A stretch of 5,583 nucleotides of DNA from a bacterium (GTDB lineage: Bacteria > Patescibacteriota > Minisyncoccia > UBA6257 > UBA9933), in NCBI GenBank assembly GCA_021817915.1, contig JAKAFV010000032.1, positions 1-5,583 of the forward strand, in the 5' to 3' direction. The notes beneath the pieces are model-generated. The model was given only the letters and a program-made list of their open reading frames with translations. It did not search any database and was not told the DNA's origin. This document shows, one piece after another, positions 1 to 4,314 of this stretch (its first letter is position 1; each line of letters begins with the position of its first letter). The translations under genes and the position numbers were made by a program.

Positions 1-407
1 AAACCCATAAAAATAAATTTGTCTGTGGGAAATCCCGAAACGCTTAAAGCCGCAATCAACGCCGAAGGCCCGGGCAAGGGAATAATTTGGACATCGGGCA
101 AACGTGAAACTATAAGTTCGACAAGCTGATTTCCCGGGTCTGAAATTCCAGGAGTTCCGGCATCGGTCACCAGCGCCAATTTTTTACCTTTTTCAAGTTG
201 TTCAAGTATGTAATCGGTTTTTGCCACTTTGCTGTGCTGAAAATAGCTGACTAAAGGCTTTGAAATCTCATATTTTTGTAAAAGTTTTATGGTCTGCCGG
301 CTATCTTCGCAAAGGATAAAATCAGCCTCTTTCAAGGTTTCAAGGGCTCGCAAAGTGATATCTTTAAGATTCCCTATTGGCGTCGCGACGATATATAAAA
401 CTCCCAT
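1..407 (-). CDS. rsmI: RsmI, 16S rRNA (cytidine-1402-2'-O)-methyltransferase, N-terminal part
   Basis: Transfers a methyl group from S-adenosylmethionine to the 2'-OH of C1402 in the decoding centre of 16S rRNA. Family: tetrapyrrole methylase-like (SAM-dependent). Seen: 135 codons, running off the left edge. The protein opens with MGVLYIVATPIGNLKDIT, the family's classic start. CEDSRQT follows near residues 33-39 (usually EDTR), then the SAM-site stretch TDAGTPGISDPG at 81-92, then PLPGPSALIAALSVSG near 110-125. Full-length members are about 220-290 aa, so roughly half is present. No Shine-Dalgarno precedes the ATG; instead a TATACT box ends 6 nt before it, so a leaderless transcript is likely. 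The gene diverges from the CtpA-type protease gene. Identification is very secure. Confidence 0.96.
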   Translation of the reverse strand, partial: MGVLYIVATPIGNLKDITLRALETLKEADFILCEDSRQTIKLLQKYEISKPLVSYFQHSKVAKTDYILEQLEKGKKLALVTDAGTPGISDPGNQLVELIVSRLPDVQIIPLPGPSALIAALSVSGFPTDKFIFMG

Positions 408-413
408 GGAGTT

Positions 414-442
414 AGTATATAGTATCTAGAATCTGGTATCTA
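414..442 (-). promoter_or_regulatory. Predicted rsmI promoter (leaderless geometry)
   Basis: On the minus strand a -10 box TATACT (419-414) and a weak -35 TAGATA (442-437) are separated by 17 nt. Only 6 nt lie between the -10 and the rsmI ATG at 407, so transcription should start at or next to the A of the start codon. The -10 is good and the -35 is poor. The same region contains two direct copies of GTATCTAG (422-429, 436-443) with a 14-nt period. Confidence 0.45.
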
Positions 443-466
443 GTATTTAAGAAAAAAACCTTTTTG

Positions 467-495
467 TTGCAATAAACTTGCTTGTTTGTTAAAAT
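467..495 (+). promoter_or_regulatory. Predicted ctpA promoter (leaderless geometry)
   Basis: TTGCAA (467-472), 17-nt spacer, TAAAAT (490-495): near-consensus sigma-70 type boxes at ideal spacing. The protease ATG starts at 502, only 6 nt beyond the -10, so the expected +1 coincides with the start codon. No Shine-Dalgarno is present. Confidence 0.65.
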
Positions 496-501
496 GACAA
501 A

Positions 502-1785
502 ATGAAGAAAATAAATATAAAAAAGATAAACATAAAAAAAATAATTAAAATATGCTTTTCCGTTGTTGTTCTCGCTGTTTTGATCGGCGGGGCTTTTTAT
601 TATGGTTATGAGCGGGGAAAAGAAAACCCGCAAATTAATATTGTCCGCGGAGTGGTTAATCTTGAAAACGGCAATTCTGAAGCGGTTGATTTTTCGCTTT
701 TTTGGGACGCTTGGAAAGTGCTTGAAAATAAATATGTCGGCGCGCAAAAGTTAGACAATCAAAATTTAGTTTATGGCGCCATTTCGGGGTTGGTTGATTC
801 GCTTGGAGACGAAAATTCCGTTTTCTTTTCTCCAACCGATGCCAAAAAATTCAATCAGGATATTTCGGGCCAATTTTATGGAATAGGCGCCCAGCTTGAT
901 ATAAAAGACGGGCAATTGATGATAGTCGCTCCGCTTAAAGATTCTCCCGCTGAAAGAGCTGGCCTTAAAGCCGGAGACAAAATAATGAAAGTTAATGATA
1001 AAGACACATACGGGATGATTGTAGAGGAAGCGGTTAAATTGATAAGGGGGGAGCAAGGGACAACGGTTAAGCTGGCGATTTCAAGAGACAGTTTTAGCGA
1101 ACCTAAAGAATTTTTAATAATTCGCGACATCATAAGAGTCCCGACTATTGATTCAAAAATGATAGGCGATGTCGCTTATATCCACTTGTATAATTTTTAC
1201 GAGCAATCGCCGTTTATGTTTTATCAAGCGGCAATTGAAATGGCGTTAAAAAATCCAAAAGGATTAATTTTAGATTTAAGGGATAATCCGGGCGGATATT
1301 TAGACGCAGCAGTCAATTTGGCGGGCTGGTTTTTGAAAAGCGATTCTGTTGTGGTAACCGAAGAATTCGGCTCTGGCGAAATACAAACTTACACTTCATA
1401 CGGCAACAGTTTGTTTAAAGATTTGCCGGTTGTCATTCTTATAAACGGCGGTTCGGCTTCGGCCTCGGAAATTTTAGCGGGCGCGCTTAAAGACCTTAAA
1501 GGCGTTAAATTGATTGGCGAAAAGAGCTTTGGCAAGGGAACGGTTCAACAGCTGGAAACGCTTAAAGACGGTTCAATGGTTAAAATTACGGTTGCGCATT
1601 GGCGCATGCCTGGCGGAGAATTAATAGACAAAAACGGCATAAATCCGGATTTTGAAGTTAAAATAAGCGAAGAAGATTTAACAGCCGACCGCGACCCGCA
1701 ATTAGACAAAGCGGTTGAGGTTATAAAAGGTGAAATAAGCAAAATGCCTTCAAATTTGATTCCGATATTGAACATAAATCTTTAA
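502..1785 (+). CDS. ctpA: S41-family C-terminal processing protease (CtpA/Prc type)
   Basis: Membrane-anchored serine protease that trims or degrades envelope proteins from their C-terminal ends, acting outside the cytoplasmic membrane. Seen in 427 aa: a lysine-rich cytoplasmic start with an internal repeat (NIKKINIKKI, residues 5-14), one membrane segment at about 15-33, a PDZ domain at about 120-200 (GIGAQLD at 127-133, SPAERAGLKAGDKI at 148-161), and the S41 core. In the core, LDLRDNPGGYL is at 257-267 and NGGSASASEILAGAL at 315-329 carries nucleophile Ser320. SFGKGTVQQ at 342-350 carries the general-base Lys345 and the conserved Gln349. All expected catalytic residues are present and length is normal. 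The start is fixed by the promoter ending at 495. It is transcribed alone: the upstream neighbour diverges and rplI downstream is separated by an inverted-repeat-rich gap. Substrate specificity cannot be read; ctpA is used as the family symbol. Confidence 0.93.
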   Translation: MKKINIKKINIKKIIKICFSVVVLAVLIGGAFYYGYERGKENPQINIVRGVVNLENGNSEAVDFSLFWDAWKVLENKYVGAQKLDNQNLVYGAISGLVDSLGDENSVFFSPTDAKKFNQDISGQFYGIGAQLDIKDGQLMIVAPLKDSPAERAGLKAGDKIMKVNDKDTYGMIVEEAVKLIRGEQGTTVKLAISRDSFSEPKEFLIIRDIIRVPTIDSKMIGDVAYIHLYNFYEQSPFMFYQAAIEMALKNPKGLILDLRDNPGGYLDAAVNLAGWFLKSDSVVVTEEFGSGEIQTYTSYGNSLFKDLPVVILINGGSASASEILAGALKDLKGVKLIGEKSFGKGTVQQLETLKDGSMVKITVAHWRMPGGELIDKNGINPDFEVKISEEDLTADRDPQLDKAVEVIKGEISKMPSNLIPILNINL

Positions 1786-1790
1786 AATGA

Positions 1791-1903
1791 ATCCCACACA
1801 TAATTTATACCGATAAAAAGTTTATATGTGGGTTAAAATAATTAAAATTGCGCATTCAAGAATGGATTAATAATTCTTTGATTGTGTGAGTTATGTGTGG
1901 GAT
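1791..1903. repeat. 13-bp inverted repeat bracketing the ctpA-rplI gap, with a third partial copy inside
   Basis: ATCCCACACATAA (1791-1803) and TTATGTGTGGGAT (1891-1903) are perfect reverse complements. An internal segment (TTATATGTGGG, 1822-1832) can pair with the same left arm over 11 positions with one C/A mismatch. The left arm could therefore form either a local hairpin (loop 1804-1821) just after ctpA, or a long-range stem whose right arm ends on the rplI ATG (1902-1904). The local hairpin lacks a good T-run, so it would be a weak terminator. The spacer is AT-rich and shows no convincing promoter; the best guess is TTGCGC at 1848-1853 with TAATTC at 1871-1876. Confidence 0.7.
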
Positions 1904-2342
1904 GAAAGTCATTTTTCTTAAAGACGTAAAAAATGTTGGTAAAAAATTTGACGTGAAAAATGTGAGCGATGGCTACGCTAGGAATTTTTTGTTCCCGCAA
2001 AACTTGGCAAAAATCGCTACCGAAGAAGCAGTAATAAATCTTGAAGCGCAAAAAATGGCAATAGCTAAAGAGGAAGAAGAAACCAAAAGTGAATTAATAA
2101 CTTTAGCGAAAAATCTTGAAAATAAAGAATTTGAATTTAAAATTAAAACGGGAGACAAGGGCGAAGTTTTCGGTTCTATAACGAAAAACGATATTGAAAA
2201 ATCAATCGCTGTTCCGGGCGATATTGAAATACTTTTAGACAAACCAATAAAAAAACTCGGCGAGCGCCGAGTTGAAGTTAATCTTGGAAAAGGAATAAGG
2301 GCGGAAATTAGAGTATTGGTGGTTAGTGAATTAGTTAATTAG
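1902..2342 (+). CDS. rplI: 50S ribosomal protein bL9
   Basis: Large-subunit protein that binds 23S rRNA at the base of the L1 stalk and helps hold reading frame. Seen in 146 aa: an N-terminal RNA-binding domain with [18 protein letters not shown] at the start and [11 protein letters not shown] at residues 22-32; a lysine- and glutamate-rich connecting helix at about 40-75; and a C-terminal domain with the signature [11 protein letters not shown] at 88-98. Length is close to the family norm of about 148. An upstream in-frame ATG at 1893 would add MCG; the second ATG is preferred because MKVI is the universal bL9 start. No real Shine-Dalgarno is seen. The last codons (VVSELVN) run into an octamer tandem repeat. 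Surveys of CPR ribosomes report bL9 missing from some lineages, so its presence helps narrow placement. It converges on rpmA. Confidence 0.96.
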   Translation: MKVIFLKDVKNVGKKFDVKNVSDGYARNFLFPQNLAKIATEEAVINLEAQKMAIAKEEEETKSELITLAKNLENKEFEFKIKTGDKGEVFGSITKNDIEKSIAVPGDIEILLDKPIKKLGERRVEVNLGKGIRAEIRVLVVSELVN

Positions 2343-2346
2343 TGAA
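2323..2346 (+). repeat. Three tandem 8-bp units across the rplI stop codon
   Basis: TTAGTGAA, TTAGTTAA and TTAGTGAA lie head to tail. The rplI stop codon (2340-2342) falls in the third unit, so the last residues of bL9 are encoded by repeat sequence. Confidence 0.7.
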
Positions 2347-2377
2347 ATCAAAATACAAACTATCTAATTCTCTAATT
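2329..2377. terminator. Possible bidirectional terminator between convergent rplI and rpmA
   Basis: AATTAGTTAATTAG (2329-2342) and CTAATTCTCTAATT (2364-2377) form an inverted repeat with 12 of 14 positions pairing around a 21-nt loop. The arms overlap the stop codons of both convergent genes, where a shared terminator would sit. The stem is almost all A-T pairs and no clean T-run follows, so it may be only a weak terminator or mere repeat sequence. Confidence 0.3.
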
Positions 2378-2651
2378 ATCCAATAACCGACACTACTTTG
2401 GCGGTTCTTTTTCTGCCGTCGAACTTTGTTTTTGTTTTTGAGGCGAATTTAACAGCGCCCGCTTTTAAAGCGTATAAAGTGTCGTCTTTTCCCGTACCTA
2501 CGTTTAAACCTGCCAAATATTTTGTTCCTCTTTGGCGGATTAAAACCTCGCCGGCTTTAACCATTTGGTTGTCTTGTCTTTTGACGCCCAATCTTTGGGA
2601 AGCCGATTCTCTGCCTAATTTAGTTGAACCTCCAGACTTTGTATGTGCCAT
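2376..2651 (-). CDS. rpmA: 50S ribosomal protein bL27
   Basis: Small basic large-subunit protein; its N-terminal tail reaches the peptidyl-transferase centre and contacts the tRNA acceptor ends. Seen in 91 aa: [16 protein letters not shown] at the start, then QRLGVKR near 19-25 and [24 protein letters not shown] in three adjoining blocks from about 37, all hallmark bL27 sequence. There is no cleavable N-terminal extension of the Firmicutes type. The usual partner rplU (bL21) is not beside it, since the gene upstream is on the opposite strand; rpmA seems to be transcribed alone. No Shine-Dalgarno is visible. The opposite strand is open through most of the gene (2398-2661), but that frame is a shadow. 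Confidence 0.97.
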   Translation of the reverse strand: MAHTKSGGSTKLGRESASQRLGVKRQDNQMVKAGEVLIRQRGTKYLAGLNVGTGKDDTLYALKAGAVKFASKTKTKFDGRKRTAKVVSVIG

Positions 2652-2654
2652 ATT

Positions 2655-2682
2655 TTTATAAATCCTAATATCTAATATCTAA
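2655..2682 (-). promoter_or_regulatory. Tentative rpmA promoter
   Basis: On the minus strand TTAGAT (2682-2677), 16 nt, TATAAA (2660-2655), with the -10 only 3 nt from the ATG (2651). If real, the mRNA would be leaderless. The sequence is so AT-rich that chance matches are likely. The -35 lies inside the dispersed repeat. Confidence 0.3.
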
Positions 2683-2741
2683 ATAAATCCTAAATATAAA
2701 ATTCAAAACGTTTAGGATTTAGATATTAGAGCTTGGAATTT
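2672..2741. repeat. Dispersed palindromic repeat, copy 1
   Basis: Positions 2678-2741 match 5275-5338 in the same orientation at 63 of 64 bases; the only difference is C2732 versus T5329. The unit is itself a hairpin. AATCCTAAA (2686-2694) pairs with TTTAGGATT (2711-2719) around a 16-nt loop, and outside that CTAATATCTA (2672-2681) pairs with TAGATATTAG (2720-2729) with a 4-nt bulge. It fills the divergent gap between rpmA and the exonuclease gene and supplies candidate promoter boxes to both. Confidence 0.85.
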
Positions 2742-2760
2742 GCCTAAATTGTAGTACAAT
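2733..2760 (+). promoter_or_regulatory. Predicted promoter of the PolB-type exonuclease gene
   Basis: TTGGAA (2733-2738), 16-nt spacer, TACAAT (2755-2760). The ATG at 2771 is 10 nt past the -10, so the leader would be only about 4 nt. The -35 is the right edge of dispersed repeat copy 1. AGGG at 2763-2766 is too close to the ATG, and probably too close to +1, to act as a normal ribosome site. Confidence 0.5.
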
Positions 2761-2770
2761 TTAGGGTGTT

Positions 2771-3487
2771 ATGTCAACTTCAAAACTAATTTTTGATATT
2801 GAAACCGTGGGCGCGGATTTTGATTCTTTTGACGAGACCAGCAAGGAATTACTTACCCGCTGGATTAAGAGAGAATCGGAAAACGACGAAGAATACCGGT
2901 CAGCTCTGAAAAATCTTAAAGAAGAGCTTGGTTTTTCGCCTCTGACTGCGGAGATAGTTGCCATCGGCACGCTTGATTACGAGAAAAATCAGGGCGGAAT
3001 TTATTTTCAGGCGCCGGGAGAAAATATCGGCGATTTCACGGAGGAGGGAATTAAATTCAAGCAAATGACTGAAAAAGAGATGCTTGAGTATTTTTGGAAA
3101 GAAATCGCGCCGAAATACAATGAATTTGTTTCTTTTAACGGTCGGCAGTTTGACGGCCCGTTTATGATGATTCGTTCGGCTTATCACGGAATCCGGCCGA
3201 CAAAAAATTTATCCGAGAGCCGGTATTTTTATCAGCAAAGGACTTGCGTTCACACCGACTTGGCGGACCAGTTAAGCTTTCAGGGAAATTTAAGAAAAAA
3301 GGGGAGCCTTCATATGTGGAGCCGGCTTTTCGGCATAAAAAGTCCGAAAGAGGACGGCGTGAGCGGAGACGACGTCGCTAAAATGTTTAAAGAAAAAAAA
3401 TATGCCGAAATCGCGAAATACAACGCGGGAGATTTAAGGGCAACGAGAGAGTTGTACGAGAAATGGGTTAGCTACCTTAATTTATAA
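2771..3487 (+). CDS. Stand-alone 3'-5' exonuclease related to the family-B DNA polymerase proofreading domain
   Basis: Predicted DEDD-type (RNase H-fold) 3'-5' exonuclease of the kind annotated 'predicted 3'-5' exonuclease related to PolB exonuclease domain' (DNA_pol_B_exo2-like). Seen in 238 aa: motif I FDIET at 8-12 (Asp9, Glu11), motif II SFNGRQFDGPF at 121-131 (Asn123, Asp128) and motif III YNAGDLRATREL at 217-228 (Tyr217, Asp221), so all four acidic metal ligands and the DEDDy tyrosine are present. HTDLADQLS at 161-169 is also typical. There is no polymerase domain; the protein is just the nuclease. Residues 20-55 are a charged helical insertion (KELLTRWIKRESENDEEYR). By inference it trims DNA ends in repair or degrades imported DNA. 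It is probably monocistronic; a repeat starts right at its stop codon. Family call strong, biological role unknown. Confidence 0.88.
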   Translation: MSTSKLIFDIETVGADFDSFDETSKELLTRWIKRESENDEEYRSALKNLKEELGFSPLTAEIVAIGTLDYEKNQGGIYFQAPGENIGDFTEEGIKFKQMTEKEMLEYFWKEIAPKYNEFVSFNGRQFDGPFMMIRSAYHGIRPTKNLSESRYFYQQRTCVHTDLADQLSFQGNLRKKGSLHMWSRLFGIKSPKEDGVSGDDVAKMFKEKKYAEIAKYNAGDLRATRELYEKWVSYLNL

Positions 3488-3615
3488 ATCCTAAATTCTA
3501 ATTTCTAAATCCTGAATAATATCAAAATCTTAATGTTTTAAATTCTAAACGTTTTGAATTTTATATTTCGGTAATTAAAATTTATTTAGAATTTAGATAT
3601 TAGTTATTGGAATTT
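3488..3615. repeat. Rearranged relatives of the dispersed repeat (copy 3)
   Basis: AT-rich tract immediately after the exonuclease stop codon. 3487-3512 holds AATCCTAAATTCTAA-like units. 3546-3569 contains AAACGTTTTGAATTTTATAT, the reverse complement of the loop region of copies 1 and 2. 3592-3615 repeats their right end in direct orientation (TTTAGATATTAG then TTGGAATTT). The mixture of orientations means this is a composite or decayed copy. No gene is visible in it. Confidence 0.6.
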
Positions 3616-3617
3616 AT

Positions 3618-3773
3618 ATGCTAATTTATCTCAAAAATTGGCTCATAGAATATAGGAGGGATATTATAATCTTCCTCCTAGTTTTTTTAATGTGTTCAAT
3701 AAGTTTCGGCCTGGGCTATTTGGTAAATCGGGAATTTAACCACGCGCCGATTGTTATTGAAAAGTGTTCTTGA
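3618..3773 (+). CDS. Small single-helix membrane protein (51 aa), possibly a truncated gene
   Basis: Product unknown. Seen: ATG at 3618, stop TGA at 3771. Residues 1-15 are polar and basic (NWLIEYRRD at 7-15), 16-36 form one clear membrane helix (IIIFLLVFLMCSISFGLGYLV), and a short outer tail NREFNHAPIVIEKCS ends the protein. The basic side faces the cytoplasm by the positive-inside rule. FGLGYL followed by APIVIEK recalls, from memory, the N-terminal anchor of larger Parcubacteria membrane proteins that continue into a soluble domain; here the frame ends straight after it, so this could be a remnant. No Shine-Dalgarno lies before the ATG. A terminator-like hairpin (3653-3688) sits inside the coding sequence. 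The gene continues the strand of the exonuclease, 130 nt downstream of its stop. Confidence 0.5.
   Translation: MLIYLKNWLIEYRRDIIIFLLVFLMCSISFGLGYLVNREFNHAPIVIEKCS
3653..3688 (+). terminator. Terminator-like hairpin inside the 51-aa ORF
   Basis: TAGGAGG (3653-3659) pairs perfectly with CCTCCTA (3674-3680). GAT/ATC can extend the stem inward after a 2-nt bulge, and GTTTTTTT (3681-3688) follows. This has the form of a rho-independent terminator and could end transcripts from the exonuclease gene about 200 nt after its stop, or attenuate the small ORF. The T-run may simply encode hydrophobic residues (Val-Phe-Leu). Confidence 0.35.
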
Positions 3774-3796
3774 CGCGTACAATAGGGCGTACAATA
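3770..3796 (+). promoter_or_regulatory. TTGACG box plus tandem GCGTACAATA repeat
   Basis: TTGACG (3770-3775) overlaps the stop of the 51-aa ORF. GCGTACAATA occurs at 3775-3784 and again at 3787-3796 (12-nt period). The second repeat holds TACAAT, but only 14 nt from the -35-like box, too short for a standard promoter. It may be a protein-binding site or a poor promoter. Confidence 0.3.
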
Positions 3797-3826
3797 ACGT
3801 ATATAAATATATTACAAAATAACACA

Positions 3827-3864
3827 TATAACAAAAAATTGACGATCGTCAATGTTTTGTTATA
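3827..3864. promoter_or_regulatory. 38-bp near-perfect palindrome overlapping a promoter
   Basis: The 38 bases are a palindrome with 18 of 19 pairs matching; the single mismatch is A3837/G3854. The core ATTGACGATCGTCAAT (3838-3853) is perfect, centred on GATC. Each half holds TTGACG reading outward through the centre and a TATA-type box at the far end. The plus-strand promoter boxes at 3839-3866 therefore lie almost entirely within it. It could be an operator for a dimeric or tetrameric repressor, a cruciform, or, as RNA, a hairpin with a T-rich flank. Its position upstream of the two-gene small-ORF cassette favours a control site. Confidence 0.7.
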
Positions 3865-3866
3865 CT
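3839..3866 (+). promoter_or_regulatory. Predicted promoter P2 of the small-ORF cassette
   Basis: TTGACG (3839-3844), 16-nt spacer, TATACT (3861-3866): close to consensus. Expected start near 3873 gives a leader of roughly 88 nt before the ATG at 3961. The -35 and spacer are inside the 38-bp palindrome. By symmetry the minus strand reads TTGACG, 16 nt, TATATG, so weaker leftward transcription is possible. Confidence 0.55.
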
Positions 3867-3885
3867 TCATTTTACGCCAGTTGAT

Positions 3886-3914
3886 TTGACGAATTAATTA
3901 AAATATTGTATATT
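3886..3914 (+). promoter_or_regulatory. Predicted promoter P3 of the small-ORF cassette
   Basis: TTGACG (3886-3891), 17-nt spacer, TATATT (3909-3914); expected start near 3921, leaving about 40 nt of leader with a full Shine-Dalgarno. The same -35 hexamer as P2. The -10 lies in a second palindrome: ATTAATTAAAATAT (3893-3906) and ATATTTAAATTAAT (3910-3923) pair at 13 of 14 positions around a 3-nt loop. Confidence 0.55.
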
Positions 3915-3945
3915 TAAATTAATAAATGGACGTTAAGTCTTTAAT

Positions 3946-3955
3946 AAGGAGGGTG
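3946..3955 (+). promoter_or_regulatory. Strong Shine-Dalgarno of the 58-aa ORF
   Basis: AAGGAGGGTG lies 5 nt before the ATG at 3961 and is nearly the full anti-16S complement. It strongly supports translation of this short ORF and contrasts with the other genes of the window, which lack such a site. Confidence 0.8.
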
Positions 3956-3960
3956 ATGTT

Positions 3961-4137
3961 ATGATAAACAAAATCTCTCTTGAAAAACGGTTGCCATTTT
4001 TTGTGGCAGTCGCGGGCATTCTATTCTTAAATAGGGTGCAAGAATTTTTCAAAACGCGAGCTGTATTGCTCTGGGCAATCGCCGGCACTATTCTCATCGC
4101 CGTCGAAAATACACTAATTTATTTCTTTATTCTGTGA
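3961..4137 (+). CDS. Small membrane protein (58 aa), first gene of a two-gene cassette
   Basis: Product not recognised. Seen: ATG with a near-perfect Shine-Dalgarno, 58 codons, TGA stop. A short basic head (MINKISLEKR) precedes a first hydrophobic stretch at 11-23 (PFFVAVAGILFLN region). A polar loop follows (RVQEFFKTR at 25-33), then a longer hydrophobic part at 34-58 that carries Glu49-Asn50 in the middle. It is most likely a helical hairpin or a two-pass membrane peptide. The next gene starts 19 nt after the stop and shares its terminator, so the two are probably co-transcribed from the palindromic promoters upstream. Small hydrophobic proteins of this size include toxins, holins and enzyme-regulating peptides; nothing in the sequence selects one. 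Confidence 0.72.
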   Translation: MINKISLEKRLPFFVAVAGILFLNRVQEFFKTRAVLLWAIAGTILIAVENTLIYFFIL

Positions 4138-4143
4138 AAGAAA

Positions 4144-4151
4144 GGAGGAGG
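4144..4151 (+). promoter_or_regulatory. Shine-Dalgarno that fixes a TTG start
   Basis: GGAGGAGG, 5 nt before TTG at 4157-4159. No in-frame ATG or GTG exists nearby upstream or in the first part of the frame, so this site is what identifies the TTG as the initiation codon. Confidence 0.75.
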
Positions 4152-4156
4152 ATAAA

Positions 4157-4294
4157 TTGGAAAAACTTTCCCTTAAAGAAATTCTGAAAAAAATTGCGGG
4201 GAGTGTCTCTGTGGATTTTGACCCAAAGACTAAAAAGGTCAAAGTCATCATAGAGATAAAAACAAAACCGCAAAAAAGAAAAAAGCGTAAATAA
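4157..4294 (+). CDS. Small basic protein (45 aa, TTG start), second gene of the cassette
   Basis: Product not recognised. Seen: TTG start placed by a strong Shine-Dalgarno, 45 codons, TAA stop. Residues 2-13 look like an amphipathic helix (EKLSLKEILKKI) and 16-34 like a beta hairpin (SVSVDFDP, turn, KKVKVIIEI). The tail KPQKRKKRK at 37-45 is strongly basic. There is no membrane segment. The basic tail suggests contact with nucleic acid, ribosome or acidic lipids, which is inference. It lies 19 nt after the 58-aa membrane ORF and 27 nt before an intrinsic terminator, so the pair forms one compact transcription unit. A toxin-antitoxin or membrane-protein-plus-partner pair is possible but not shown. 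Confidence 0.65.
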   Translation: MEKLSLKEILKKIAGSVSVDFDPKTKKVKVIIEIKTKPQKRKKRK

Positions 4295-4314
4295 AAAGAA
4301 GCCTAAGAAACTTC

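Noticed and set aside
412..1133. Minus-strand frames opposite the start and PDZ region of ctpA
   Set aside because: They lie opposite a well-supported protease gene, lack upstream signals and show no family features.
1893..1901. Earlier ATG giving bL9 the extra residues MCG
   Set aside because: The bL9 family starts at MKVI; the extra codons come from the inverted repeat arm.
2398..2661. 87-aa plus-strand frame opposite rpmA
   Set aside because: It is the antisense shadow of an unmistakable bL27 gene; its sequence has no recognisable motif and no ribosome site.
2661..2741. CRISPR-like repetition
   Set aside because: Repeats are isolated, hairpin-forming and without regular unique spacers; no cas gene is present (the RecB-like nuclease lacks the Cas4 cysteine layout).
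3827..3864. Palindrome as a simple intrinsic terminator of the 51-aa ORF
   Set aside because: Stem is mostly A-T outside a 6-bp core and the T-rich flank (TGTTTTGTT) is broken; the promoter boxes within it fit a control site better, though termination is not excluded.
3771..4137. UGA recoded as an amino acid (Absconditabacteria/Gracilibacteria code)
   Set aside because: TGA ends the 51-aa and 58-aa frames, no clear core gene contains internal TGA, and reading through gives nothing recognisable.
3961..4294. The two small ORFs as one frameshifted gene
   Set aside because: Each has its own strong Shine-Dalgarno and a normal stop, and the first ends in a hydrophobic segment unlike the soluble basic second; separate genes are simpler.
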